Positions 1 to 8,784 are shown, counted from the stretch's first letter. The stretch is DNA of 64,000 nt from Citricoccus sp. SGAir0253 (GCF_005877055.1 NZ_CP039424.1:1550001-1614000); one strand, 5' to 3'. Made by a program: numbers and translations. Notes: generated by a model from the sequence alone, not told the origin.

Positions 1-1
1 G

Positions 2-163
2 GCTGGGCGGTGGTCGGTGGCGGAGTTCACGGAGGTGTCCTTCACGGTGGTGGACCGGTATCTGGGCTTTCCCGTTGATGACCCGCGCACAACGGCTGTC
101 GTTGATGAGCCCACGGGACGGCTCATGGTCGCTGAACTCGAACTGTGGGTCAGGGCTGGCTGA
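2..163 (+). CDS. C-terminal end of an unknown protein (cut by window edge)
   Basis: An open frame runs from the left edge to a TGA at 161-163 and gives 53 residues with strongly biased, GC-rich third positions (for example VAEFTEVSFTVVDRYLGF, ending LWVRAG). The start lies outside the window. No family is recognised. It is called coding because codon use is typical for this genome and the frame is open throughout. Confidence 0.5.
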   Translation, partial: AGRWSVAEFTEVSFTVVDRYLGFPVDDPRTTAVVDEPTGRLMVAELELWVRAG

Positions 164-175
164 GGCGCAGCGTAC

Positions 176-520
176 TTGGTCCTTCATCCGTGGCGTCCGT
201 TAGTACCTCCGACGAGGCAGGACTATCCGGCGCCCCGACAACCGGGGCTTACCCGAACGGCCGAGATCATCCCGGCCGGGTTGCCCGGGCTTTCCCACGC
301 GGGATGGGTCCAGCAGGCCCTGGAGCGGGCCGAGGCGATCCGACGCGGCGTGGCCGTGGAGGGGCGCACCGCCAGCGAGCGGGTCATCCACGCCTCCGCG
401 GACTGCCCCCAGGCGGCCGGACGCCGGGTCGCACCTGGGTTCGGGCTGATCCGGGCGGCCCGCCACGCGCTGGCCACCGCCCTCGCCCGTGAGGACGACG
501 CCCGCGAACTCAATCACTAA
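176..520 (+). CDS. Small hypothetical protein or 3' remnant
   Basis: The frame reads from a TTG at 176 to TAA at 518-520. From about 270 onward codon third positions are almost all G or C and the product looks helical (WVQQALERAEAIRRG, then LIRAARHALATALARED). The first 30 residues have poor codon bias and no clear ribosome site, so the true start is probably further in, or the 5' part is decayed. No family is recognised. A neighbouring frame over the same bases (145-492) is arginine/glycine/proline-rich and is rejected as a shadow. Confidence 0.4.
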   Translation: MVLHPWRPLVPPTRQDYPAPRQPGLTRTAEIIPAGLPGLSHAGWVQQALERAEAIRRGVAVEGRTASERVIHASADCPQAAGRRVAPGFGLIRAARHALATALAREDDARELNH

Positions 521-622
521 CCGTCCGAGCGCTACTGCGCATGCATTGGACAACCGACCCTGCCCGGGCACGTGCCACACTCATGAGCCCGCATGTTAAT
601 GCACCCGTCGACTCTCTCCGGC

Positions 623-1579
623 TCAGCTCGTGAACCAAGTGTCGTCATAGTCCTCGAAGGCGCGGGGGTAGGGATAGGCGGTGAGCGCGTCGGTGATGAC
701 GTGCCGGAGCCATTCGACCGGCGGGGACGGTGCCACCCGTCGCAGGGTGTGTAGACCGACATGCCCGGGCTCGAGGTGGAAGGGAAGGATGAACTTCCGC
801 ACCGGGCTGCGCTTGATGAACATGTCGCCCAGGAATAGCGGGACCACTCCGTAGTTCTCGGTAGCTGCCAGCGTTTCGTCTAGAACGGAGTAACTCGGCA
901 GGCTGATGGCAGGATCGCGGTGGCCGTGCAACTCTGCCAATGCCTGTTCGACGTGCTGATGGCCCAACGCCTCGGAGACGTGGATGCGTTGCTCCTCGGC
1001 GAGGGCTTCCCGGGATGGCGCTGCGGATAGCCGGGGGTGCGAGGTGGAACAGACTCCTACGTAGGGCATATCCATTAAGTGATCGCGGACCACGGTGTCA
1101 GGTGAGAACGTGGGCACGGCGATGGCGGCGTCGATCTCGTTGCGTCGCAGCCTGTCCTCCAGCTGCGCGACGTCCAGCAGGGTCACTTCGATGCGGGCTT
1201 GGGGGGCAAGGTTCTCAATGGCCTGGACGATGTAGGAGAAGAGGGCCATCAGGGCAAGATCGGTCATCATCAGCCGGAACGTGCGGGTGGTCTGGCCGGC
1301 ATCGAATTCCGTGGCGTTCTGGACGACCGAGTCCATCATCCGGATGGCCTCGACCATCTGGGGATAGACGGCCTCGGCGACGGCGGTGGGCTCCAACCCG
1401 GCGCGGTTCCGCAGGAACAAGGGGTCGGCGAAGATCTTGCGCAGCTTGGCCAAGGCGTAGCTGACCGAGGGCTGACTGACGAAGAGGATGTTCGCAGCTT
1501 CAGTCACGCTGCGGGTCTCGTAGACGACCACGAAGCTGCGCATCAGGTTCATGTCGTACTTCGGAGTGGGGGTGGCCAT
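623..1579 (-). CDS. LysR-family transcriptional regulator
   Basis: The protein has 318 residues, normal LysR length. The N-terminal winged helix-turn-helix spans about residues 9-68 (MNLMRSFVVVYETRSVTEAA then SQPSVSYALAKLRKIFADPL, the classic LysR recognition-helix pattern). Residues about 95-300 form a periplasmic-binding-like effector domain (RTFRLMMTDLALMALF at its start). It is transcribed divergently from the substrate-binding lipoprotein and O-demethylase-like gene, the usual arrangement for a LysR activator of an adjacent catabolic unit, and a dyad at 1615-1644 lies in the shared promoter. The effector is unknown; a methoxylated aromatic is a guess from the neighbours. Confidence 0.93.
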   Translation of the reverse strand: MATPTPKYDMNLMRSFVVVYETRSVTEAANILFVSQPSVSYALAKLRKIFADPLFLRNRAGLEPTAVAEAVYPQMVEAIRMMDSVVQNATEFDAGQTTRTFRLMMTDLALMALFSYIVQAIENLAPQARIEVTLLDVAQLEDRLRRNEIDAAIAVPTFSPDTVVRDHLMDMPYVGVCSTSHPRLSAAPSREALAEEQRIHVSEALGHQHVEQALAELHGHRDPAISLPSYSVLDETLAATENYGVVPLFLGDMFIKRSPVRKFILPFHLEPGHVGLHTLRRVAPSPPVEWLRHVITDALTAYPYPRAFEDYDDTWFTS

Positions 1580-1614
1580 GACACCGCTCCTGCCGTATAG
1601 ACGGAGTAGATGAT

Positions 1615-1644
1615 TCTATCCAGTCTTTCTATTGGATTGATAGA
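1615..1644. promoter_or_regulatory. Candidate LysR operator dyad
   Basis: In the 157-bp divergent spacer, TCTATCCA (1615-1622) is mirrored by TGGAT (1632-1636) and GATAGA (1639-1644), giving nested inverted repeats TCTATC/GATAGA and ATCCA/TGGAT. LysR regulators usually bind interrupted dyads just upstream of their own start; this one is 36 bp upstream of the LysR start codon. The stretch is also locally AT-rich. Confidence 0.55.
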
Positions 1645-1736
1645 TCGTGGCGCCCCTAGTCTTGACTTCAGAGTGCTCTAAATCACATTCCAAGCGGCCG
1701 GATCCCACCCGGGCGCGACTATGACGAGGTGACTTC

Positions 1737-2768
1737 ATGGGTGCTCTTCAGCGTGTACTGACGCGTTCGACGGTGGCGACGACGGCGGTCCTGGCCATGG
1801 CCCTGACCGCCTGCGGCGGGGGAGGAGAGCCGTCCGGCTCGGCTCCGGCGAACGGATCCCAAGACACTGGCACGGCGGGTACGGCATCCGAAGAGCTGCG
1901 ACAGGTCACCGTGGGAGTGATGCCCTTGGTGGACCTGGCCCCGCTGCATCTTGGGATGGACCAGGGCTTCTTCGAAGACCATGGGCTGGAACTGGAGCTG
2001 GAGTCCGCGCAGGGGGGTGCGGCCATCATTCCGGCCGTGACCAGCGGGCAGTTCGAGTTCGGTTTCTCCAACCCGACCTCGGTGCTCATTGCCGCGTCCC
2101 GAGGGCTGGACATCAAGGTGATCGCTCCGGGGGGATCGAGCACGGGGGACGCGGAGACCGACTACGGGGCCACCGTGGTGCTGCCGGGCAGTGACATCGA
2201 CTCGGCGGCCGACCTGGAAGGCCATTCCGTGGCCGTGAACACGCTCAACAACATCTCCGACTCCACGGTCAAGGAGGCCGTGCGTCAGGACGGCGGGGAC
2301 CCCTCGAAGGTCGATTTCGTGGAGATGCCCTTCCCGAACATGGTGGCCGCGGTGGAGCAGGGCACCGTTGACGCGGCCTTCCTGGTGGAGCCCTTCCTGA
2401 CGGCGGGACTCAACCAGGACATGGAGCCCGTGTTCTGGAACTGGATGGAAGTGTCCCCGGATCTGATGGCCTCCACCTACTTCACCACCGGTGAGCTCGC
2501 CGAGCAGGATCCCGAACTGGTGGCCGACTTCCAGGCCGCGATAGCCCAGTCCGCGGACTACGCGCAGGCTCATCCCGACGAGACCCGCGAGATCCTGACC
2601 GAGTACACCTCCATCCCGGAGGAGGCCGCGGCCTCACTGCGGCTGCCGCGCTGGAGCGATGAGGTCAACGTGGACTCCCTGCAGCGGCTGATCGAGATCA
2701 GCTCGGAGGATGGCCTGCTGGAAGGTGACCTGAGCGTTGACGACGTCGTCCTCGCCGACCAGCAGTGA
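1737..2768 (+). CDS. ABC transporter substrate-binding lipoprotein (SsuA/TauA/NMT1-like)
   Basis: Predicted extracytoplasmic solute-binding protein of 343 residues. A lipoprotein signal peptide ends at the lipobox LTAC (Cys26), followed by a Gly/Ser/Ala/Thr-rich linker. The mature domain starts VTVGVMPLVDLAPLHLGMDQ and continues with the FFEDHGLELELE and TSGQFEFGFSN signatures of NMT1/THI5-like and SsuA-like proteins, which bind small organic substrates. The ATG at 1737 is preceded by GAGGTGA. No permease or ATPase genes are adjacent, so it must share components encoded elsewhere or act as an orphan receptor. It lies 93 bp upstream of the O-demethylase-like gene and is probably co-transcribed with it. 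Confidence 0.88.
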   Translation: MGALQRVLTRSTVATTAVLAMALTACGGGGEPSGSAPANGSQDTGTAGTASEELRQVTVGVMPLVDLAPLHLGMDQGFFEDHGLELELESAQGGAAIIPAVTSGQFEFGFSNPTSVLIAASRGLDIKVIAPGGSSTGDAETDYGATVVLPGSDIDSAADLEGHSVAVNTLNNISDSTVKEAVRQDGGDPSKVDFVEMPFPNMVAAVEQGTVDAAFLVEPFLTAGLNQDMEPVFWNWMEVSPDLMASTYFTTGELAEQDPELVADFQAAIAQSADYAQAHPDETREILTEYTSIPEEAAASLRLPRWSDEVNVDSLQRLIEISSEDGLLEGDLSVDDVVLADQQ

Positions 2769-2861
2769 CACCCGCACACGCTCCCCGTTTACGGGTCCGA
2801 GACGACATCCGACCCGAGCAGCACTGACCCATTGACCCCATCGACCAAAGGAGTGAACACC

Positions 2862-4163
2862 ATGGCCTTCACCGTGCAAGACATGCGCAAGGGACCCGAG
2901 GGGTACGCCTGGAGCCGCTTCGGCCAGCCGGAGTACACCGATTGGCTGGACGAGAGCCTGTCGTGGAAGGAAAACTGCTACATCGGCGACTGGTCCTTCC
3001 TCTGGCAGCACCGTTTCACCGGACCCGACGCGCTGCGACTGATCGCCGATTTCACCGTGAACAGCTTCGAGACCTTCGAGGTCGGCCAATCCAAGCACGC
3101 CATTCACACGAACAAGGACGGCAAGGTCATCCACGAGGGCATCCTGACCAAGTTCGGCGAACAGAACTTCATGCTCCACGGCCGCGGAGGATTCTGGCTG
3201 TCCTTCAACCTCGAACGCGGCCAGTACGACGCCCAGGTCAGGCGCGAGGACTGGTTCATGTTCCAGGTCTCCGGCCCCAAGGCCATCAAGGTGCTCGAGT
3301 CCCTCACCGATGCCGACACTCTCCTCGGGACGAAGTTCATGCACGCCACGCCGGTGACCATCGCCGGGCACGAGATCTACGCGCTGCGTCAGGGGATGGC
3401 CGGGGAACTCGGCTTCGAGCTGCAAGGCCCCCGAGAGTTCAGCGACGAGATCTACCAGGCGGTCCTCGACGCCGGACGGGAATATGGGATCCGCAAGATG
3501 GGCGGCCGGATCGCCATGATCAACCACCTCGAGGCGGCCTACCCGACCATCGCCACCGACTACATCCCCGCCATCTTCGACGAGGACATGGCCGACTACA
3601 TGGACTACTTCCTGTCCTCCATGCCGGCCTTCGCCCAGCCGGCCTACATCGCCGGCAGCTTCGAGGGCCAGGAGCCCAAGGACTACTACCGCAGCCCCAT
3701 CGAACTGGGCTGGGCCAAGGTGGTCACCACCAAGCGCTCGGACTACCTCGGGGCGGCGGCCCTGGCCGAGGAGAAAGCCCACCCGCGCAGGGTGCTGCGC
3801 ACCCTGGAATGGAACGCCGACGATGTCGCCGACGTGCAGAACTCGCTACTGCGCGAGGGCGAGCACTACGACTACATGGAGATGCCCCGGGACCAACGCG
3901 GCTACATGTGGGCCGACCGCGTCGAACTCAACGGCCAACTGGTCGGCATCACCACCTCCCGCGGATACAGCTACTACTTCCGCAAGATGCTCTCGCTGGC
4001 CACGATGGACCAGGACCACGCGGAGATCGGTACCGAGGTCACTGTCATCTGGGGAGCACCCGGGCACCGTCAGAAGCCCATCCGCGCCGTGGTGCAAGCA
4101 GCTCCGTACAAGCCGGACCGGTCCCGCGGTGACCTTCGCGAGGCCGCTCTCAGTACCTCCTGA
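2862..4163 (+). CDS. GcvT-family tetrahydrofolate-dependent O-demethylase (LigM/DesA-like)
   Basis: The 433-residue protein resembles the aminomethyltransferase (GcvT) fold, and more closely LigM/DesA-type vanillate/syringate O-demethylases than the glycine-cleavage T protein: WFMFQVSGPKAIKVLESL, ALRQGMAGELGFELQGP, AGSFEGQEPKDYYRSPIELG and TTSRGYSYYFRKMLSLATMD match that family's blocks in order. Known relatives move a methyl group from an aryl methyl ether to tetrahydrofolate. The ATG at 2862 has AAAGGAG eight bases upstream and is preferred over an in-frame start at 2832. A strong terminator follows. The substrate here is inferred, not shown; DmdA-like or other methyl donors remain possible. 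Confidence 0.8.
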   Translation: MAFTVQDMRKGPEGYAWSRFGQPEYTDWLDESLSWKENCYIGDWSFLWQHRFTGPDALRLIADFTVNSFETFEVGQSKHAIHTNKDGKVIHEGILTKFGEQNFMLHGRGGFWLSFNLERGQYDAQVRREDWFMFQVSGPKAIKVLESLTDADTLLGTKFMHATPVTIAGHEIYALRQGMAGELGFELQGPREFSDEIYQAVLDAGREYGIRKMGGRIAMINHLEAAYPTIATDYIPAIFDEDMADYMDYFLSSMPAFAQPAYIAGSFEGQEPKDYYRSPIELGWAKVVTTKRSDYLGAAALAEEKAHPRRVLRTLEWNADDVADVQNSLLREGEHYDYMEMPRDQRGYMWADRVELNGQLVGITTSRGYSYYFRKMLSLATMDQDHAEIGTEVTVIWGAPGHRQKPIRAVVQAAPYKPDRSRGDLREAALSTS

Positions 4164-4195
4164 CGAGTCTTCCCCCGGGATGCTCCTGGACGGTT

Positions 4196-4234
4196 GAGGG
4201 CCTTGCCGCCGACTGAGCCGGCGGCAAGGCCCTC
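4196..4234 (+). terminator. Strong hairpin terminator after the O-demethylase gene
   Basis: A perfect 15-bp stem (GAGGGCCTTGCCGCC at 4196-4210, complement at 4220-4234) with a 9-nt loop starts 32 bp after the stop codon. It also lies between converging genes, so it may serve the K+ channel transcript as well. There is no clear U-tract. Confidence 0.8.
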
Positions 4235-4358
4235 GGTGCGTGCAGACCGCCTCCGACCCAGTCAGGCCAGGCCACCTCATCCTCGCCGGGCAGAACCGGG
4301 GACATCGTGCGCAACAACGAATTATCGGGGAGGGCCGCTGGCATTGGGCGGCCGCCGG

Positions 4359-5081
4359 TCACTCGGGGCCGTGGTGCTTCTCGGTCAGGGCACGGCGGAG
4401 TTCGGTGATCTCGGCGCTGAGGCGTTCGATGTGGGCCGCGGTGGCAGCGGTGCTCTTGTCCTCCTCGGCGGCGACCTGCTGGATGATCCAGGACGCCAGG
4501 GTGGCCGTGACCACCCCGAGCAGCGCGATGCCGTAGATCATCAACCCGACGGCGATCAGCCGGCCGGGCAGCGTCACCGGGTACAGATCCCCGTAGCCGA
4601 CGGTGGTGACGCTGACGACGGCCCACCACAGGGCGTCCCCGAAGTCGCCGATCAGGGCCTCCGGGTGTCCCGCCTCCGCGTCGTACATGGCCAGCGCGGC
4701 AAGGTAGACCAGCAGGACCGACCCGCCGGTGACGTAGATGATCACCTTGCCTCGCAGGGCGGTGCCGGCGACCTTGTGGAGGATGTTCACCGCGGTCAAC
4801 AAGCGCAGCAACCGGAGGGGCCGCAGCATCGGCAGGACCACGATCACCAGCTCGTGCAGGTGACGCAGGAACCACGAGCCGCGGGCCGGGGCCAGGGCCA
4901 GGCTGACCGCATAGTGGAGGGCGAACAGCGCCCAGATGCCCTGCATCACCATGGACGCCAGACCACCGGGCCACGCCGATGGGGCGAGGACGTCCACGCT
5001 GTACACGGCCAGGTAGGCCACCGCCAGCACCATCAGGGGCCATTCTGTGAGGGTGCGCCACCGATCCAAGGTCATGGGCAC
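4359..5081 (-). CDS. Voltage-gated-type potassium channel (copy 1)
   Basis: Ion_trans-family K+ channel of 240 residues. Several transmembrane helices precede an S4-like basic segment (MLRPLRLLRLL). The pore loop carries the K+ selectivity filter TTVGYGD, followed by the last helix (LMIYGIALLGVVTATLASWI) and a short C-terminal coiled coil (HIERLSAEITELRRAL). The GTG at 5081 sits nine bases after GGAGG; an ATG at 5075 is an alternative. A close paralogue with most residues identical is encoded at 33595-34305 on the other strand. Confidence 0.92.
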   Translation of the reverse strand: MPMTLDRWRTLTEWPLMVLAVAYLAVYSVDVLAPSAWPGGLASMVMQGIWALFALHYAVSLALAPARGSWFLRHLHELVIVVLPMLRPLRLLRLLTAVNILHKVAGTALRGKVIIYVTGGSVLLVYLAALAMYDAEAGHPEALIGDFGDALWWAVVSVTTVGYGDLYPVTLPGRLIAVGLMIYGIALLGVVTATLASWIIQQVAAEEDKSTAATAAHIERLSAEITELRRALTEKHHGPE

Positions 5082-5179
5082 CAGTCAACCCCTCCACGAC
5101 CAACCGCGGAGCCACCGGCAGGAGCAGGTAGGGCCAATGGCCGTGGCGCCAACTGCCCCGCCCGCCCCCGCCGCGGGTT

Positions 5180-6370
5180 CTACTCGCAGTTGATGCCGTC
5201 GCTGTCGCCGTCGCGGTACCAGTGGTACTCGGGGTCGGTGCCGGCCACGTACGGGCCGTAGCCGGCGGCCTTGGCCTTGGCGCAGCTGCTGAACCGCGGG
5301 TCCGTGCCAGCCGCCTCGGCGGCCTGGGTGGTGGGTGCCGGGGCGGGCGTGTAGGCCTTGGTCGGGGCCGGCGTGTACGTCTTCGCCGGGGCGGGGGCCA
5401 CGGTCGTGGGTGCCGGCGCCGGGGCGGGGGATTGGGTGGAGCGGGTCGTGATCGAGTAGGGCTGGGTCGCGGTGGCGTCGGTGGGCAGCACCTGGTCGGG
5501 GCAGTCAGAGAGCACGCGGGTCATGGCGTCCTTCTCCGCGGTGGTGACCCACAGGGCGTACTCGGCCTTGACCGCGATCTGCCGGGCGACGAACTCGCAG
5601 CGGAAGGACTTGTTGGCCGGCAGCCAGGAGGCGGCGTCGGCGTCGGACTTCTGCGCGTTGGCCGGCCCGTCCACGGCCAGCAGGTTCAGCGGGTCGTTGG
5701 CGAACGTGGTCCGCTCGGTGGCGGTGAGCTGCTGGGCGCCCTTCTGCCAGGCGTCGGACAGGGAGACCACGTGGTCGATCTGCACGTCGTTGGAGGTGTC
5801 CTGGCCGCGGACGAAATGGATCTCGGTGGCCGTGTACGGGTCGTCCAGCACCCCGGTGAGCACCACGCAGTCGCGGGTGCCGGGCTTGAAGGTCTCGCCG
5901 GCGAGGTCGCGGGCGAGGATGTCGTTGCGGGTGTCGCAGCCGTTGCGGTCGGTGTCGGCCCAGGCCGGGCCGAACTGGTCCCGGTCGTACCCGGTCTTCG
6001 GGGCCCGGCCCTTCACGGCAAGGTCCTCCAAAGTGGCCAGGGCGGTGCCGGCCGGCGCCTTCGTCGTCTCCTGGGCCGACGGCGTGGCAGTGGCCGCCGG
6101 GGAGGCCGCCGCCTTGGGGGTGGCCGTGCGGGCCGGGGTGGCCGAGGCCGAGGCTGAGGCCAACGCGGTTTGGCTGGCGGTGCCGGTGGGGGAGGAGGAC
6201 GCCACGGCCGCCGTGGTTGACGAGGTGCTCGGCGCTGCGGCCGTCGTGGAGGCGGCGGTGGTGGCGGTCGTGGCAGTCGACGTGCCGGTGTCGGTCCCGG
6301 TGCAGCCGGTGGCGGCCAGCGCCAGAGTGAGGGCCGCGGCCGGGATGGTGATCGAACGGATGAGCCTCAT
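5180..6370 (-). CDS. Secreted HNH-type nuclease (DUF1524) with C-terminal Excalibur domain
   Basis: The protein has 396 residues. A lipoprotein-like signal (lipobox ATGC, Cys23) is followed by about 85 residues of Ser/Thr/Ala-rich linker. The catalytic region (about 115-280) carries the DUF1524/HNH histidine in VQIDHVVSLSDAW (His200), with FANDPLNLLAVDG further on. A second Ala/Pro/Thr-rich linker leads to a C-terminal Excalibur Ca2+-binding motif (about 358-396) ending DGDSDGINCE. Relatives are extracellular or wall-associated DNases. On a mobile element it may act on external DNA or on competitors, but that is inference. It is divergent from the next gene. Confidence 0.88.
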   Translation of the reverse strand: MRLIRSITIPAAALTLALAATGCTGTDTGTSTATTATTAASTTAAAPSTSSTTAAVASSSPTGTASQTALASASASATPARTATPKAAASPAATATPSAQETTKAPAGTALATLEDLAVKGRAPKTGYDRDQFGPAWADTDRNGCDTRNDILARDLAGETFKPGTRDCVVLTGVLDDPYTATEIHFVRGQDTSNDVQIDHVVSLSDAWQKGAQQLTATERTTFANDPLNLLAVDGPANAQKSDADAASWLPANKSFRCEFVARQIAVKAEYALWVTTAEKDAMTRVLSDCPDQVLPTDATATQPYSITTRSTQSPAPAPAPTTVAPAPAKTYTPAPTKAYTPAPAPTTQAAEAAGTDPRFSSCAKAKAAGYGPYVAGTDPEYHWYRDGDSDGINCE

Positions 6371-6676
6371 GGTGATGTCCCCTCAGTGCTGCCCGGGGGT
6401 CAACGGTCCCGACGCCGCCCACCCCGGGCACGGGCGGCAGCCGGCACAGCCCCATCCCGGCTCGGGCGTCAGCGCGGGGTGCGCCGCACCGAACCTGAGC
6501 CCTTCCGATCGCGATCTACTCCCGGCGGACTAGTGATGATGGCTGTCCGGCCATGGTAGGTGGGCCGCCGGACAGCGTTAGCTGGCAGCGAGCCGCTGCG
6601 AGGCCCCACCCGGGGTTCTCCACAGCTGGCCACGCCATCACGAGCGCCGGTCGCTCACCCCGGTAGCCTCTGGCGG
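6371..6676. other. Divergent spacer between the nuclease and the HA-domain gene
   Basis: This 306-bp stretch has no convincing gene. It holds the inverted repeat at 6542-6576 and presumably both promoters. The HA-domain frame stays open into it from 6560, but codon bias there is weak. Confidence 0.5.
6542..6576. repeat. 10-bp perfect inverted repeat
   Basis: GCTGTCCGGC (6542-6551) is mirrored by GCCGGACAGC (6567-6576) around a 15-bp spacer, between divergent genes. It could be an operator for either gene or a hairpin in a leader; there is no U-tract to make it a terminator. Confidence 0.55.
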
Positions 6677-7342
6677 GTGGGCAGGAGACCGTGGGCGCAT
6701 CCGGAGTGGGTGATGATGGCCGACGCGGGGGTGCCGTTCCCGGTCATCGCCCGGCTGAATGACACCGACGCCAAGTACGTGCGTGATTACGTGCGCCACC
6801 GCGGGGAGGCGATCCGCGGCGGGCCGGCCCCAGTGCCCCTGTGGGTGCATGACCGGCCGGTGCCCCGGCCGGCCGGGTACGCGGACACGGACCGGCGGTG
6901 GCGGGCCCGGCTGGCCCAGCTCGAGGCGTTCCTGGCCGAGCATCACCGCCGCCCGCACTCACCCCGGAACGAGACCCACCGGGGACCGGGGTCGGAGTGG
7001 GCGCTGGCCCACTGGCTCACCACCCAGCGCTCCAAGCACCGCGCAGGGAGGTTACTGGCCCACCGGGTGAACGCCCTGGACCGGGTCTTGCCGTCCTGGC
7101 GGATCGACGACCGGACCATCGAGAACGAGGCGAAGTGGCGGCTCACCCTCGTCGAGGTGCTGCGCTTCCACCAGGAGCACGGTCGGCTCCCTGTCGTCAC
7201 CCGGGGAGCGGAGCCCCGTGAGCAGATCCTCGCGGCCTGGCTGCGTAACCAGCGCGTGGACTACCAGGCCGGGCAGCTCCCCGCGGAGCGGGCCCACTGG
7301 CTGGACGGCCAGCTGCCAGGATGGCGACAGCCCGGCAGTTGA
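6677..7342 (+). CDS. Helicase-associated (HA) domain protein, no helicase core
   Basis: The product contains two tandem copies of the about 65-residue helicase-associated domain (PF03457 type): one from RWRARLAQLEAFLAEHHRRP to VLPSWR and one from KWRLTLVEVLRFHQEHGRLP to LPGWR, each with the internal LTTQRS/LRNQRV tryptophan-flanked block. An N-terminal segment (HPEWVMMADAGVPFPVIARL) may be a short helical DNA-binding unit. The GTG at 6677 is chosen because conserved-looking sequence begins there; the frame is open from 6560 and ATGs at 6713/6716 are alternatives. Such stand-alone HA proteins are common on actinobacterial plasmids. DNA binding is inferred. Confidence 0.7.
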   Translation: MGRRPWAHPEWVMMADAGVPFPVIARLNDTDAKYVRDYVRHRGEAIRGGPAPVPLWVHDRPVPRPAGYADTDRRWRARLAQLEAFLAEHHRRPHSPRNETHRGPGSEWALAHWLTTQRSKHRAGRLLAHRVNALDRVLPSWRIDDRTIENEAKWRLTLVEVLRFHQEHGRLPVVTRGAEPREQILAAWLRNQRVDYQAGQLPAERAHWLDGQLPGWRQPGS

Positions 7343-7827
7343 ACGTGCCCGTTCCGCAGGAACCAGGAGGCGGAGGATCACTTGGCGCACACCGGTCCTC
7401 CGGGCGTCTGTGACCGCCAGACCCCGGCCGTCATCGCCGGAGCGAGTACCGGTGATGAGACAGGACGAAACGGGACCTCGGAGTTCACCAAATGCACTCA
7501 TGAACATAGCCCGGCATGAAACGATGCCCAGTAACGAGGCCGATTAACCCACTCCGGTGCCACCCGAGGGGGAGGCCCTCCAGTTCCGAGAGGACGCCCC
7601 TTGAACGGCCCCCGGTGAAGTGCGGGCGAAGCCCGGTCGGGGTGACTGCGGCGTGGGCCTACGAATTCGCGGCCTGGTCAACCCCTCGGTGAGGGCCCCG
7701 GCCGTGACCGGGACGCCCATGGTCTCGCCGCCGGATGACTTCGGAACCGCCGAAGTCTTTGAAGAAGCGGGTGCAGCAGGCCTAGACGACGGCACGTCAT
7801 GGGGCCACCACCGAGCGGATCCGCCCC
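7343..7827. other. No recognisable gene (decayed DNA)
   Basis: About 480 bp with only short frames of poor codon bias. It lies upstream of two pseudogenes and probably belongs to the same decaying patch. A piece around 7720-7790 (FGTAEVFEEAGAAG) is faintly like the C-terminus of a GNAT acetyltransferase, too weak to call. Confidence 0.4.
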
Positions 7828-8116
7828 TACTGCTCGGTCGGGGTTGAGATCCGGGCCTGGCAGAACCGGCAGTGGCGGTGCACCGGCTGGCGGAGGCCCT
7901 GCGGGGGAGTTCCCGCAGATAAGAGGCCTGTCTCGCAGCAACCCGTACTATGCGCGGGCCCTCGCCGCTGGCTGGCCGGAGCCAGTTGTCCAACAGCCTG
8001 TTGGACAACTGGCTTGGGGCTACATCACGGTCCTCTTGGAAAAGCTCACCATGAGTCAGGCGCGGGACTGGCACGCGGAGGTGCGCCGGGAGCGCCTGGC
8101 GCTGTTCTTCGGGTAA
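7828..8116 (+). pseudogene. Remnant of a YhcG-family (DUF1016) PDDEXK nuclease gene
   Basis: Pieces of the DUF1016 N-terminal domain appear in order but in shifted frames: YCSVGVEIRAW from 7828, VHRLAEALRG before about 7906, then in the frame of 7799 EFPQIRGLSRSNPYYARAL followed by EPVVQQPVGQLAWGYITVLL (to 8116). Family members carry RGLSRRNLYYMR and VVQQPVAQLPWGHN at these places. At least one frameshift (near 7900-7910) and loss of the whole C-terminal nuclease half make it nonfunctional. YhcG/DUF1016 proteins are often tied to restriction or mobile elements. Confidence 0.7.
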
Positions 8117-8229
8117 GTCGTGAAATGAGGCTAACTGCACCTGAGACGTTCGCACCGACTGATTCCAATGGACTTCCGGCTGCCACGTCGGCGGAAACCG
8201 AACAGCCGATAACCCGAAGTGAGGGATTC

Positions 8230-8526
8230 ATGGCCCGGAAGTCGGAAGTAGTCCCGATCGATGATCTGGACAGATCGCCGGCCCAAGAGACCCTCGGGTT
8301 CGGCCTTGACGGTCGGCACTAGGAGATCGACCTGTCCGCGGGCGACGTCAAGCAGCAGCGCGGTGACCTAAAAGCCTACGCCCGTGCTGCCCGCGCCACG
8401 GCGCGGCCAGCGCAACGCCAGCAGGCTGAGCGATGCGGTAGTGGGCCAAGGACGATGGCTATGAGGTCCCCTCCTGGGGCCCCATTCACCAGAACATCAT
8501 CGAGGCGTACAACAAGGCCGAGAGGT
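8230..8526 (+). pseudogene. lsr2 pseudogene (nonsense plus frameshift)
   Basis: From ATG 8230 (GAGG upstream) the frame gives MARKSEVVPIDDLDR up to GLDGRH, then TAG at 8320-8322 where intact Lsr2 has Tyr in GRHYEIDL; the same frame continues EIDLSAGDVKQQRGDLKAY. Near 8430 a small deletion shifts the frame, and a second TAG replaces the Gln codon in RQWAK; the new frame then reads WAKDDGYEVPSWGPIHQN and IIEAYNKAE, the normal Lsr2 C-terminus. Lsr2 is an H-NS-like silencer of AT-rich DNA. The intact relative at 22451-22753 confirms the alignment. Confidence 0.9.
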
Positions 8527-8784
8527 TACCGCCTGCCAGGACCTCCCACCCTCAGCTCAGAGGTAGTCGGGCGAAGCCGGCAATGGCCACCATCGAGGCG
8601 CACAGAAGAAATTGGCGTCCGGCTCGGTCGTCAATCCGCCGGACCCCCTATGCGATGGGACGTAGTAACGCCGACAAGTCTCGTCGGCATTTCCCGAGCT
8701 TTCAGCGCGGACTAGCACCACATCCGCGTAGCTACCGTCAAAGCGACCCCGCGTTCCGACGACTTCCTCAAGTACGGTGAGAGG

